A DNA stretch of 64,000 nt from Helicoverpa zea (Eukaryota > Arthropoda > Insecta > Lepidoptera > Noctuidae): positions 10,416,001 through 10,480,000 of the forward strand of contig NC_061471.1 of NCBI RefSeq assembly GCF_022581195.2, read 5' to 3'. How positions within the stretch are numbered: position 1 is the first letter of the stretch; every line of letters begins with the position of its first letter. The position numbers were made by a program, and so were the translations under genes. Below, piece after piece: positions 1 through 10,723 of this stretch. The notes under the pieces are model-generated. The model was given only the letters and a program-made list of their open reading frames with translations, was not told the origin of the DNA and made no database searches.

Positions 1-247
1 AGAAAGGTACTCTAAACACATTTATTATTTACACTCCAAACGATATTACATTATATTCGTATTTCTGCACAAATAGATGTAATTTCACGGATTATTTGTA
101 CTTTTTATTAATTCAATAAAACACTCAGAATAGATGTTTTAAGTTTACTTTTTGAAATAGATAGTAATTTTCATATAACTTCAATAGATTTTTTTTTGAA
201 AGCCATTTTTTTATTTTCTTTATTTTAGTCGCTGCTTGTAAATAAAC

Positions 248-330
248 TGGTACTCAGCTGCATGTGGTTAGACTGGAAGCCAACCCCAACATTGTTGGAA
301 AAGGCTAGGCAGAAATGATTATGATGTTTT
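248..330 (+). repeat. 3' end fragment of ATG-tailed SINE-like family
   Basis: The segment reads CTGGTACTCAGCTGCATG and continues through a GACTGGAAGCC block to a CCCAACATTGTTGGAAAAGGC block. It closes with a degenerate ATGATTATGATG tail. The same order recurs at 738-795, 966-1030, 49770-49997, 62750-62895 and, inverted, at 33085-33240. It is the 3' half of a dispersed non-autonomous family whose 5' head (26075-26320, 51085-51295) resembles 5S rRNA. Confidence 0.75.
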
Positions 331-394
331 TTCAAAGACCTTTTTAAAAATAAAATGCAGTAGCTTTGGTATGCTAGTAGAGATGACCTCGGAA

Positions 395-600
395 ACAACT
401 ATTAGCTACTATTAACCCGTGGGTGCGTGAAGTGGTTACCTCCGGACACGAGCCAACCCATAGGAAATAACTTGTAATAAATTAATAAGCCGACTTCATT
501 TATCACAGTCTCAGTCCTAGGAATCTTGGGTTGCCTAGGTAACTGAGTTGAGAAGATTCTATAGGCAGTCGCATGTTACACATTGGTATAAGTACCTACC
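395..600 (+). repeat. Degenerate body of the same SINE-like family
   Basis: This stretch carries GGTTGCCTAGGTAACTGAGT and then GATTCTATAGGCAGTCGC. Both match the middle of the family seen more clearly at 49840-49910 (GGTCGCCCGGGTAACTGGGT, then CATATAGGCGG). The remainder is too diverged to delimit well. Confidence 0.5.
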
Positions 601-737
601 TAGTTTGCCCACGTAACTTTGGAATTCTGAATTCAGCTATTTGACACCTAACGCATGTGAACATTAGTATTTTTTTCGGACATGCAAAGCTTTTCGATGA
701 AAATACAAGCGAATACGAAATGAGTCAAACATGGCGT

Positions 738-795
738 GAACTGTATTCAGCCGCATCCAGTTAGACTGACAGCCTTCCTCAACATAGTTCAAAAA
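738..795 (+). repeat. Diverged 3' end of ATG-tailed SINE-like family
   Basis: It contains CTGTATTCAGCCGCATCCAG followed by TTAGACTGACAGCC and CTCAACATAGTTC, matching the family order with many substitutions. No microsatellite tail remains. Confidence 0.55.
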
Positions 796-940
796 AATCT
801 CTCAAAGATTGGTCTTGACTGATGGGTGATTTTAATTTGAAAACAATGGGCGGGTTCCAAAGGCGTATAAGGACGGAGCTAGTAACGTTTCTTGTCCTCC
901 GAACACCCGCATTTTGGTGCGCTACTTTCTTAGGAGATTT
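794..940 (+). repeat. Partial copy of the MITE at 58097-58350
   Basis: The blocks CAAAGATTGGTCTTGA, GGAGCTAGTAACGTT and GAACACCCGCATTTTGG all recur in inverse orientation at 58120-58262. The terminal inverted repeats visible in the other copy are missing, so this is an internal fragment. Confidence 0.7.
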
Positions 941-965
941 TACGTTAAGACAAAATAATGTGTGA

Positions 966-1030
966 TATAAACTGTACTCAACTGCATCTAGTTGGACTGG
1001 AAGCCTACCCCAACATACTTAGTTAAAAAA
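966..1030 (+). repeat. Diverged 3' end of ATG-tailed SINE-like family
   Basis: It reads CTGTACTCAACTGCATCTAG and then TTGGACTGGAAGCC and CCCCAACATACTTAGTT. Order and spacing match the copy at 248-330. The 3' tail is missing. The 86-codon ORF over this region is a shadow of the repeat. Confidence 0.6.
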
Positions 1031-1110
1031 AAGCCTTTTCCCGGTGATGTTAAAGCTTTCCCTACCTCTACGAACAATTATGGCAATCTCCCATCAAAAA
1101 TCTATCTCCT

Positions 1111-1130
1111 ACACACACACACACACACAC
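1111..1130. repeat. (AC)10 microsatellite
   Basis: Ten perfect AC units follow the SINE-like fragment at 966-1030. Nothing else is attached to it. Confidence 0.95.
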
Positions 1131-2546
1131 AGCACATAAAGAGGATGTGTCGAATTGAACAGGTGAGTCCCCCTAGTCACCCGTGCGACCCGCAGCGGTT
1201 AGTTCGCGAATCGCACACGCAATTTGATCGTGCCCTGAATCAGATGGTATGATGTACAGTGGTGCTGGTTTGGAGTAGGGGCCCGGGTGATGGAAATAAG
1301 CGGATTTTTTACGGTTTCTATTGACTTAAAAAAAAAAAAAAAACAAATAAGCTGACTTTAACCATATCGACGGCTAAAAGGCAAAAGGGGTCAAGCACCA
1401 CAGATCATATTGTTCAGGAGAGTAAAAAGAAAGTTTAAAAAAATAATATCTCTTTATTGCTTTATTGAATCACATCACAATCTTCAGAAAAGTTTACTAA
1501 AATACAATGTTCTTTAATAATTTTACATCAAAATAAGCCTGAGATCAATAGTTTCAAAGATAGATGTCGCTTGACCCCAGGTTTTAACCATGTTTATCGC
1601 TTTCGCGAGGGGTCAAGCACCAATATTTAATGTTGGAATATTTAGATTTTGGCCTAAGCTCCAGGCGCTGGCGCGCGCTTAGTGGATCAAATGCAACGTA
1701 ATGAAAATAAAATTATTTAAGAAAGGGGCCAAGCGCCAATTATGTTTAGTGGACAATTTTTACTATTGGTGTAAGCGACGTTATAGTTATTAAACAAATA
1801 AAAGAAAAATGGATACAAACGACATATTTACTTCTAATATTGTTTTTAAAATTATGCCAAATGACAAGGCGATACAAAAACGTAATACACAAAATGGTCC
1901 TTCAACCAAGCAAGGTAAAGTTGGTGTCGCTTGAGCACTTTTGGCAAGTATCGATTTGCCACTTCAGTACAAATAATTCTTTGGTGCAAGTGACTTTTTT
2001 TCATGCTAGGAAAACGATATTACGACCATTCGAAAGAGAAAATAAACCGGCCAAGTGCGAGTCGGACTCGCGCACCGAGGGTTCCGTACAAATCCTGTAT
2101 AGCTAAAAAGTGAGTCTCGCGCCAACCGTTCAATTTAGAACAATCATAGTTATGGTAATTTCGTGAGAGTCAAAATAGTTAATATTTTTTATTTTATAAT
2201 ATAACTAAAATAGTAGGCCAGTACCTTGTAAAAGTTATTTCATTAAAGTTATACAACATATACAACAATATTCAACATTTTATAGTCATCATTCAGAAAT
2301 CTGATTGAAAATAACTTATTATGTCTTAAAGGTTATTGGGCATATCTGACCCGCTTTGTAAAAAGTGGCGGACATGAATCAAAGTAGTTTTAAATCGTGG
2401 AGAATGGTATGACGTTTCATTGAATATAAATATTTTATTAAAATTCCATGGAGACGAATGTCCAGGATCGTTTGAAAAATATAAAAGACAGGCAGTTTCA
2501 GAGGATTGTACAGGTTGCAATGCTAGTTTTTATTGTTAAAGACTTT

Positions 2547-3625
2547 TCATAAAGAAGGAAGATGCCAAATCGGATGACCAGGATCTGATGAGGATCTGGA
2601 AACCCTGAGAAATCGAGGGCAACTCTTGAATATTGTAGGCACGCATCGAGTCAAAACCAGACATGTGAGTGTATTTTTGAGGGTACTGGTAAACAGTGAA
2701 GGTTTGGAGCTGATTTGATTATGGAGACTACAGAGAGTCGAGGGAACTCCTGAACGGTATGTTGCAACTACCACGTGTTTTGGCTTATTTTATTCGTAGG
2801 TATTGGCGAAGACTTTCCACATAGATAGGTTTGACTGCCATTGTGGGATCGATAGCAAAGATCAGATATAGTTATGGGAACTCCTTTACAATTTATAACG
2901 TAACCTTGTGTTGGAGCTTATTTTATTGTAGGTGATGAGAATTCACTACTAATGGAATCTTTTATTTTTGAGGGATTAATCACCTAATGAGCCCCAGTTT
3001 CAGGTTTTGTTCGAAACTGCCTGACGACTTGTAACTGTCGAATTGTAACAACGACTGCTAGAGAGTAGGATTCGGGGCTGCTTGCTGGCTTTACGTTTCT
3101 AGAGCCTTGACAAAAGTGTAATTCTGTCCCTTTCTTTGTTTTATAAAGTCGGCTTTATTTTATTTTGTAGCATTTTACAAACAAATCCAACTTCAAACAT
3201 ATAAAAAAGCAACAAGAAAACAAAAGCAAGAAAGAAATTAAAAAGATGTTAGGTGCATCGGTCTAGAAGTCGGTGTCTAGAGGATGCATCTATATTTATT
3301 TAATCACCGAGATCACCGACGCATATAAACAGTTTTCTTGTTGTTTTTAGAAGTTGTTTTTATTTTTAACTTTTGTGAAAAGTTCTCGTCAATACGAATA
3401 ATATAAGCCCAAACACGACGTAACTAAAACATACCGTTGAGGAGTTCTCTCGACTTTCTCACGTCTCCATCATCAGGAAAGCTCTAAACCTTCACTGTTT
3501 GATAGTATCAGACATACATCTGAGAATCAAGTTGTAATCCTATGCATGCCTACAATTTCTGATAGTTGCCCTCGATTTCTCAGGATTTCCATCCTCAGAT
3601 CCTGACCTGATGACAATGCAAATAA
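2547..3625. repeat. Large imperfect inverted repeat (arms about 230-265 bp)
   Basis: The left arm (about 2547-2810) contains CTGAGAAATCGAGGGCAACT, TGTAGGCA and CAGTGAAGGTTTGGAGCT. The reverse complement of the right arm (about 3395-3625) carries the same order: CTGAGAAATCGAGGGCAACT, TGTAGGCATGCAT and CAGTGAAGGTTTAGAGCT. Identity is high in blocks with small indels. A shorter third unit near 2878-2930 repeats the GGGAACTCCT to GGAGCTTATTTTATT part in direct orientation. No ORF is present; it looks like head-to-head copies of one repeat. Confidence 0.7.
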
Positions 3626-3939
3626 ACGAAGAGTATACTCTTTCACTACAAAGAAATGATTTCTCAAATCCGTCAAACTTGATCGTTTAAATTCCCCATT
3701 ATTAATGAGGAAAATATTTGATGTTTACACCTGATTTTCTCTAGATTCCCATGGTTCACATTGATGCGACTAATGCCATAGTAAATCAAAGCCTTTATCA
3801 TTATACTGTGCTATATTTCGTTCGTATCCGCCGTGGGTATGGTTTCCATACTAAGGTGCCCAATGGCCTTTGAATGATTAAAAATTGTTCACAGTTTAGA
3901 GGCAATTATATTTAGGAAGTGTTTGATATGAATTTCAAC

Positions 3940-4640
3940 TTTAATATCTCTACGCGTTCATGTGAAAAAGGGTAGGTAGTAAGTTTATAATTATTAAAAA
4001 AATATTTTATGTCATGTAAGCGCAAAATAATATTTTAATATTTTATGTAACTTCAAATTTATCATTTTCGCAATTTTTCCTTTATCTGTACTATATAAAG
4101 TTGCTTCGTGCCGAATTTCAAGATTCTGAGTTCACGGGAAGTACCTTGTAGGTTTTGATTCCCTAGCGTGTGACGGAAATTCGTCTAAGGTGTCGGTATA
4201 ACTGCTGTATCTTTTGATCGCGTTAACTTAGAAGTTTGATTTTTTCACTGCCTAAAGGGACAATAGACCTAGGTATTTGGTATAAATTTCAATTTGATAC
4301 CTTTATTCGTTCGTGAGAAATAAGGTAGTAAGTTTCATTTTATTAAAATATTTTTATTATATTACATAACTAAAAAAATGAGATTTTCGTAATTTTTCCT
4401 ATATTTGCATTATATGACAATGCTTCATGCCAAATTTCAAGACTCTGAGTTTACGGGAAGTATCCTGTAGGTTTTGATTCCTTTGCGAGTGTCGAAAATT
4501 TGTTGAAAATATCGACATAATCGGCTGTATCTTTTGATTGGCTTGGCTTAGAAGTTTGATATTTTCACAGCTTAAAGGGACAACAGACCTGAGCATTTCA
4601 TGTGAATTTCATCTTGATACGTCCACGCGTTCTTGAGATA
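3940..4640 (+). repeat. Two diverged tandem units of about 319 bp
   Basis: TTCAAGATTCTGAGTTCACG near 4117 and TTCAAGACTCTGAGTTTACG near 4436 are each followed by GGGAAGTA, GTAGGTTTTGATTCC and an AAAGGGACAA block. The spacing between matching points is about 319 bp. The units are older than the flanking microsatellite because they differ throughout. Confidence 0.7.
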
Positions 4641-4649
4641 AAGGGTCTT

Positions 4650-4716
<67 letters not shown>
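4650..4716. repeat. (GACA)n microsatellite
   Basis: About 16 units of GACA end in GACGGACAAC. Such a tract is typical just upstream of the 3' end of this SINE-like family. The apparent proteins rich in SVCL or DRQT across it are pure translation artefacts. Confidence 0.95.
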
Positions 4717-5061
4717 GGACAACAAAGTGATCCTATAAGGGTTCCGTTTTTTCCTTTCGAGGTACGGAACCCTAAAAATAGTGGAGTTCGGGTCAATAAA
4801 AAAGTTAAAATCGCAAAATGTGGCGCTTGACCCCTTTTGCCTTTTTACCGTCGATATCTTTTCAGAATAATTGAAACAACGAAATACAGTTCTTGGATAG
4901 ATTGTACATGTCTTCTCTGTGTTGTGTGTGTTTTTTTTATGTTTTTGTGTACAATAAAGAATAATAAATAGATAACATGTCATGCCGAAACCTGCCTGCA
5001 CCTCCTAAAAGTTACCTATAATCCTTAAGGCTCTTTCCTATCATTGGCGTATCATTCTTTA

Positions 5062-5263
5062 TCTCTATACTAATATTGTAAAGAGGAAAACTTTGTTTGT
5101 TTGTTTGGTTGTAATGGATAAACTCAAAAACTACTGGACCGATTTTAAATATTCTTTCACCATTACAAAGCTATATTATCTGCGAGTAACATAGGCCATA
5201 TTTTACCGCGGTGCGGGCAGTAGCTCCCATGGGACGCGGGTGAAACCGCGGGGAAACGGCTAG
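5062..5263 (+). mobile_element. Non-autonomous Helitron, complete
   Basis: It begins with TC after an A (5061) and ends with CTAG before a T (5264), the standard Helitron insertion between A and T. A GC-rich hairpin, CGCGG-GTGAAA-CCGCG (5235-5250), ends nine bases before CTAG. The body carries the GTTTGTTTGTTTGG tract and the GGGACGCGGGTGAAACC block common to this lepidopteran family. It encodes no protein and would depend on a RepHel protein in trans. Several more copies occur in this window. Confidence 0.85.
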
Positions 5264-5677
5264 TCTGTGATATGTTCCTAATTGTTTACTCTATTTTAAC
5301 CGTTCTGTTTTATGTCATCTATGCGTCACGTTTTCATCAATAAATGTATTTTCTTTCACTCTTCTTTCTAATTTTTTGAAGATGTTTCCTATGTGTGACA
5401 TTCTTCCTTAAAGGAATAATAAAACACGCTTCTTTATATGCAAAACTGTTCCCTATTTTCAAACTCCCGAAAAAGCGGAGGCGTTAATTTCGCCTAAAAA
5501 GTGCTAAAAAGTATCATCATCGAGTAGCTACTCGAGACCGATTTCTATAGAGCGGGTCGTTTGACGGCGGACTAGCGGCGGCACTTGAAACACGTATCAC
5601 AGTGTAAAGTGCCAGTTAACTCACACTTTTGAACATACTATAAGTAGGGGTGTTAATTTATCAGCTTTAATCCTTTA

Positions 5678-5859
5678 TCTTACTGCTAATATTATAAAGC
5701 CGATTTGTTCCTCGGTTATGCGAAAACTTCTGGATAGATTGCGATAAGGCAGTTATGTAACTAATACAACGGAATAATACAAAAACAATTTTTTACCCAT
5801 GTGCGGTATGCAGTTACTTAGTAACTCAGGAGGCAGATGCAACCATGGGTGGAAGCTGG
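5678..5859 (+). mobile_element. Diverged non-autonomous Helitron
   Basis: It starts TCTTACTGCTAATATTATAAAG after an A and ends CTGG before a T. CTGG is allowed under the Helitron CTRR end rule. The block before it, ACCATGGGTGGAAG, is a decayed form of the terminal hairpin region. No ORF. Confidence 0.65.
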
Positions 5860-6578
5860 TATTATAAATGGAAAAGTTTCTTTTTCTGCCTGTTACGTAT
5901 CTTTTCACGTTAAAATTAATGAACTGATAATATACTTGTCGGCGCGTTTATAACATTAAAATTATGAGCGGGTAACCCCGAATAGAGTAGTAAGTGTCAC
6001 GACGAGTAATGGCAGCGGTCATTCTGGTGACAGGTGCCAACTGAAGTGCGCACATACTAACCTATTGGCTCGAAATCTCATTCCATCTTACTGATTGTGT
6101 GCGATTGTGAATAAAATGGTGAGGAAAGCAAATAATGGAACATTGGACTATACAAGCGTGCCTTTATTTTTGAATTCCGGTAATTGCGACACAACCGATG
6201 GAAGGTGACAGCCAGAACCGCCGCGAGGCTCCTTCTGACGATCCCACATACTGATAATCTAGACTGTGAGAAAGGACATACATACTTAAGTCACCTTTTA
6301 TCCGAGTGCAGGAAGTTGTTCTTTAGACGACGGAATCACAGGCAAGTAATATTTAACGTGATATACAAACTTATGTGTATCCCATACATTCAGTTTAATC
6401 ACCCATGTTTGACTTTAGTGCTTATTCATGAACTCAACTCATTGACAGATTTATTATTTATAGCGCGATTGAATTATTGCTGTACAATTGACGGCCAAAG
6501 ATTAAATACCTAGATGTTGTACGTAACTGAATGATTAATAGAATAGTATTTACAATAGAAAAAGTTCCAAATGACATA
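5860..6578. other. No recognised gene
   Basis: AT-rich DNA. The 109-codon open frame at 6184-6513 has no recognisable motif, no splice context and low-complexity AT-driven composition after its first 20 codons. I see no feature to annotate. Confidence 0.5.
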
Positions 6579-6847
6579 TTTTTAGGGTTCCGTACCCAAA
6601 GGGTAAAACGGGACCTTATTGTTGCTCCTCTGTCCGTCTGTCACCAAGCTGTATCTCATGAACCGTGATAGTTGAAATTTTCACAGATGATGTATTTCTG
6701 TTGCCGCTATAACACCAAATACTGAAAACTAGAATGAAATAAATATTTTGGGGGGCCCCGTACACCAAACGTGATTTTTTGCTCATTTTCTAAATAATTG
6801 TACGGAACCCTTCGTGCGCGATTCCGACTCGCCCTTGGCCAGTTTTT
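6579..6847 (-). mobile_element. SINE-like repeat (ACCGGCCAAGTGCGAG family)
   Basis: On the minus strand the start lies near 6847 (CTGGCCAAGGGCGAGTCGGA) and the TTTAGGGTTCCGTACCC end lies near 6579 on the plus strand. The middle, with CACAGATGATGTATTTCTG and CGTGATAGTTG, matches the copies at 27155-27447 and 61304-61567. The first and last dozen bases are complementary to each other. Confidence 0.8.
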
Positions 6848-7324
6848 TCCTGAATTATTTTATGTTGGACAAAAATAATAGTTAATTAAAAAAGAAATAT
6901 ATCAGTTGCTACAATGGTTAAGGATTTACATTATTCATTTAACTTAACGAATCCGCTTAAAATTAAACCTGTCATACAACAAAAATACGGTTACTTACTA
7001 CCATTAAAGTTTATTTTATTTTTCTCAAAAATCTTTAAAAGATTTCAAGATAAATCCAGCCACAAGTCAGACTAACTACATTGGGCCAGTTTTATTTTAG
7101 GTAGGTAGACAAAAAATACTAATGGAACAAAATGTTCTAATATAAAATCCTTCTTACTGTTAAATCTAAACAGGGGTTTAAAGCAGGACAATATTGTCCC
7201 TCTTAGATCACTGAACCAACTGGAGACGCTAAGAATTGTCTTCATCTCTACCAAAGGTACGAAATCGCCGATCATACTCGTATGTACTGTACATGTGTGT
7301 GTGAAATTTGTACTTCTATATTTA
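6848..7324. other. No recognised gene
   Basis: AT-rich unique-looking sequence between the SINE-like copy and the Harbinger-type MITE. No coding or structural signal was seen. Confidence 0.5.
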
Positions 7325-7651
7325 GGGTCCGTTCAGACAGACCGGCTCGGAGAAGAGAGCAAATTCTTGACTCGTTGAAAATTGAGTACTTCATATTTGA
7401 AGTAAGGTTTATTTTTACACGCGCACTGCTTTTGTCATTAAGAATGATCGAAGGCGCTCGGTGTGAAATAATAAGAGAAGCCGACCGGCTCTGATCGGCT
7501 CCGATCGTGTAGTTTTTCTCGGTTTTGCTGACGTTTGGCTCCAATTGCACATCTCACGCAGCCGATCGGAGCCGATCGGAGCCGACTCCGGTCTATGTGA
7601 AAAGAAAAATGTGCGCCGATGCTCTCCGAGCCGGTCTATCTAAACAGACCC
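7325..7651. mobile_element. PIF/Harbinger-type MITE with TTA target duplication
   Basis: The 327-bp element is flanked on both sides by TTA (7322-7324 and 7652-7654). Its ends are GGGTCCGTTCAGACAGACC and, as reverse complement, GGGTCTGTTTAGATAGACC, both followed by GGCTCGGAGA. A TWA duplication with GGG-starting inverted ends is the signature of PIF/Harbinger elements. The interior contains repeated GATCGGAGCC words (near 7563-7590). It encodes nothing convincing; both short ORFs over it are antisense pairs within the repeat. Confidence 0.85.
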
Positions 7652-7654
7652 TTA

Positions 7655-9776
7655 GTCGTATGCGTGTGTAACGTTACAACGAAGGATGAGTAAGCTGTCA
7701 CTATTTGTTGCGTTGCCTCGCTTCCCACGCATGATTTGGATCGATTCGCGGTAGCGTTTTCAGTTGGTTAAACGATCTAAGTCGTCCGCGCAAAGAAGGA
7801 TTTGTCACGTTTTAAGACAAATCTAAAAACACTGGGCGGACTGTTTTTCTTCGCGTCTAATGGAACGAATTAAGGCGTCCGAATTTTGAGAGCAACGCTT
7901 TATGACATCACATTATGTTTGAAAACGTTTTGATGGTGAAAAGATGGCGAAAAAGGTTTTTTCGTGGTTTCCTCTTTTTGGGAAATTGTTTTTTAACGTT
8001 TGCAAATTGTTGAGTGATTTATTTTATTTCAGTTTTCTTTCACTTAAGTAGTTGAAACAGTTATAATTATGTGTAAAGGAAGGGAGTGAATGAAATGACG
8101 GATGGATTATGTGAAAGGCTTATGGCTGGAAAGAATGAAAGAATGTAATGGTGTAGCGCACATTACAACTATAAGGTAATAGATATACTAAACAGTTTGG
8201 TTAACTATTGGGCTAACTGACGGCCAGCAGTTTTGTCTATCGTCTTTAAAGCATCAAATTTTGAAAACCACATCTCTATGAATTTATAAAATAAAATAGG
8301 TACACATCGGAACACTAAAGTCCGTTATACAAGGAATAAACTATTTTATTACGGGAAACCAACATCAATTATTCTAATTGAACATTATGGTTTCCGTTAA
8401 ATTATATTTTCGGCTGTCATTCGTTTACGGGTTTCGACGGTATAAATATAAATAAACATGTGTGTCAACTCGTCAGTTCTAGCAATATACGAACATTTTA
8501 ACCTTCTGTTTTTCTCAAAGAATAATGTTAGAAATTCAATAACTCACCTACCTACAAAGTCTACTTGGTTAATAAAACACCTATGTTACAGATTTACTTA
8601 GCTTTTGAAAAAATATATTATTAGAATCATCATCAAAATTTGAAGATAATGTACCTAAGTATTATTATTCTGGTAACGGGACGTAGTTTGTTCGCCAGTC
8701 GAACCACGGGAAAGTCCTAGTATAATTATTTCTTTAAATATAACTAAAATTTTTGCTTGACACTTACATTTGAGTACTTTTGCTTGTGGCGTTTAACTCT
8801 CAGTTTTCTAGATGAGCGTCTAAAATAACAATACCAGATCAAAACTAGCGACACTGTCATGAACATCTTGTTTTGTGGATCTATATATATATTACTCAAC
8901 TTACTTTCAATAGCGAGCTGCGTAATAACCTTTTTATTTCCATACGAGATTTTCATATGCACGCACGCACGTGTATTTCATTATCCGTAAGCGTATAAAC
9001 GTAATCCGTGCGTATATTAGGCGTGGGATATAATGATAATATCTAATATTATATTTTGGTGCACGAATAGCTTATTTGCTGGGTGCTTGGGTGGTACTGT
9101 CACGTTAGGGAGTCAAGTTGTAGTATTTAAATTGCGTAATAAACCTGCTTAACTAGATGTTTTGTTATTATAGAACTCACCAAAACCAAACACATAATAA
9201 GTTTACGCGTTTGTGCGAGTCCAGCGCTAGCGTGTCTTCGCAGACGAGGGTTACAATTTCGCGGATATTTTAGAAATGTTCGCTGGAGTGAGTAGACCAG
9301 AAGGAACATTTGTGTATATCACATCTTTGTTTAAGTATTTATTATTTTGAAGAATACGTGAAAGTGCACTAAAGAAATGGCCAGAAAAAATGCAAAACAA
9401 TAAAATTAAAAAGAGATGGAACTTTCAATAAAAAAATTACACAAGCGTGCAAAACAATTCAATTAAACAAACAAAAGAAAAACACTTCACACTTACACCC
9501 TTAACTAACCGAATGATTTCGTAATCAACCCCCTGTCGACCAATAAAACTTCAATCACCCACACACTAGGCTCGGCACACATTATAGACTGGACATTAAT
9601 CATACAGTTGCGACGTCCGCTCGTGTGCGCCCGCTTATTGTTATTAATCGCTGCGGATAAGTCAATCGGTTTGTGTCCACTTTTATGGGGGAACTGTGTT
9701 GAAGGTATGTTGTGTATTTGGTTTAGTTTTATTTTTTTTGTGGTTCGTGTTTTGGTTATAGTTATCATTTGCTTCG
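7655..9776. other. No recognised gene
   Basis: Mostly AT-rich DNA with a somewhat CpG-richer patch at about 7660-7880. Open frames are short, lack splice-site context and match no family I know. Confidence 0.5.
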
Positions 9777-9945
9777 CTAGTGGTTTTTGATACGTCCCGT
9801 TCCGGAACTACTTCATGCACCTATATAAAAAGTAGCGTAAAGCCTAACTCAATGGATGAGCTATCAAACACTGAAATAGTTTTTCAAGTCGCTTCAATGA
9901 CCTCTGAAATAAGCGCATTTAAGCAAATCAACAAACGTCTCATTG
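9777..9945 (-). mobile_element. Decayed Helitron remnant
   Basis: CTAG at 9777-9780 on the plus strand marks the minus-strand 3' end. It is followed, as in the family, by a block related to CCCGT-GGAACTACTGC, then TATATAAAAAGTAGCGTA and a diverged AAGCGCATTTAAGCAAATC segment. The 91-codon open frame at 9780-10055 overlaps this repeat and is not considered a gene. Confidence 0.55.
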
Positions 9946-10723
9946 TAAGAGGTAATCCCTGGTTCTACAGCACAGATTTTTTAAATTACTTTACTAATAC
10001 AAAGTTGTGTTATTTTTTAGTATCAAATGCTATATTTAACCGGCTAAGGGAATAAGTTTACTCGGGATAGGGTTAAAAAACCCCGAGAATCAGCAGGTTT
10101 CAATTTAAAGGTAGCTTCTATTCCTATAGTGCCTTATATTCGTGTGAATCTAAGCTGGCAATAGGGTATCAACAAGGCAATCTTATACTGGCTGGTTTAC
10201 TAAGATGCAGGCAAGGCAATCAGATCCTCAACACTGAAGAATGTTCACATCCAGTATACAAAAAAACAGACAGATCTCATTCCATCGTGATGAGGTGTAA
10301 GATAATCCTGCTGCGTCTATTAATTGCAATTGATACGAGTGCAGTCACATGAGCGATGTAGTTAATTAAACGATGTCCCTGCTGTAAACCAAAATAAAAG
10401 TAAATATTGTTTTACTACATGTGTATATAGCGGTTTAGCTGTAAGAGCAGCAAAGTCTAACAACAAGTCTCAGAAAGGCAGTCGCTTTTTGTAAAATATA
10501 TCGAGTGACACATCGACATCTAATCGATCTGAACTTAGTCAGGAAAAGGCTAGCCAGATGATGGTAGGTAGGTACAGCATTTAACTTCGGTATCGCAAGT
10601 TCAATAATTGCACTAGTATATTGATGTAAACTCTGTTGTCCAACATAAATACAATTTGTTTTTCTTGGATACGCTAGTAACCTATGAGAATAGTTGATAA
10701 AGCCAGTGATACATGCTTTCCTG
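9946..10723. other. No recognised gene
   Basis: AT-rich DNA without convincing coding signal. A short AGGAAAAGGCTAGCCAGATG at about 10541 resembles the last bases of the ATG-tailed SINE-like family. Confidence 0.45.

Larger units (their letters stand above)
2046..4778 (+). mobile_element. Long SINE-like composite (ACCGGCCAAGTGCGAG family)
   Basis: It opens with ACCGGCCAAGTGCGAGTCGG, then a GGGTTCCGTAC block, and closes with GGTACGGAACCCTAAAAA. These ends match the roughly 265-290-bp copies at 6579-6847, 27155-27447 and 61304-61567. This copy is about ten times longer. Between the ends lie an inverted repeat (2547-3625), a diverged tandem pair (3940-4640) and a GACA microsatellite. It sits inside the TIR element of 1364-4857. 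It has no coding capacity; small ORFs here come from the microsatellite and repeat. Confidence 0.65.
1364..4857. mobile_element. Non-autonomous DNA transposon with 39-bp TIRs, split by a nested repeat
   Basis: The left end (1364-1402) and the reverse complement of the right end (4819-4857) agree at 36 of 39 positions. Both start ATATCGACGG and share GGCAAAAGGGGTCAAGC. Variants of the GGGGTCAAGCACCA motif recur inside, near 1575, 1610 and 1722. Such subterminal motifs often serve as transposase binding sites; that role is inferred here. No transposase ORF is present. Without the insert at 2046-4778 the element would be about 760 bp, a MITE-like size. I could not define a target-site duplication or assign a superfamily. 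Confidence 0.75.

Noticed and set aside
4572..5001. Overlapping frames encoding SVCL- and DRQT-repeat proteins
   Set aside because: They are translations of the (GACA)n microsatellite in several frames and have no independent support.
6184..6513. 109-codon plus-strand frame
   Set aside because: No family motif, AT-driven composition and no splice signals; probably chance.
9780..10055. 91-codon open frame
   Set aside because: It lies over a decayed minus-strand Helitron; no motif or splice context.
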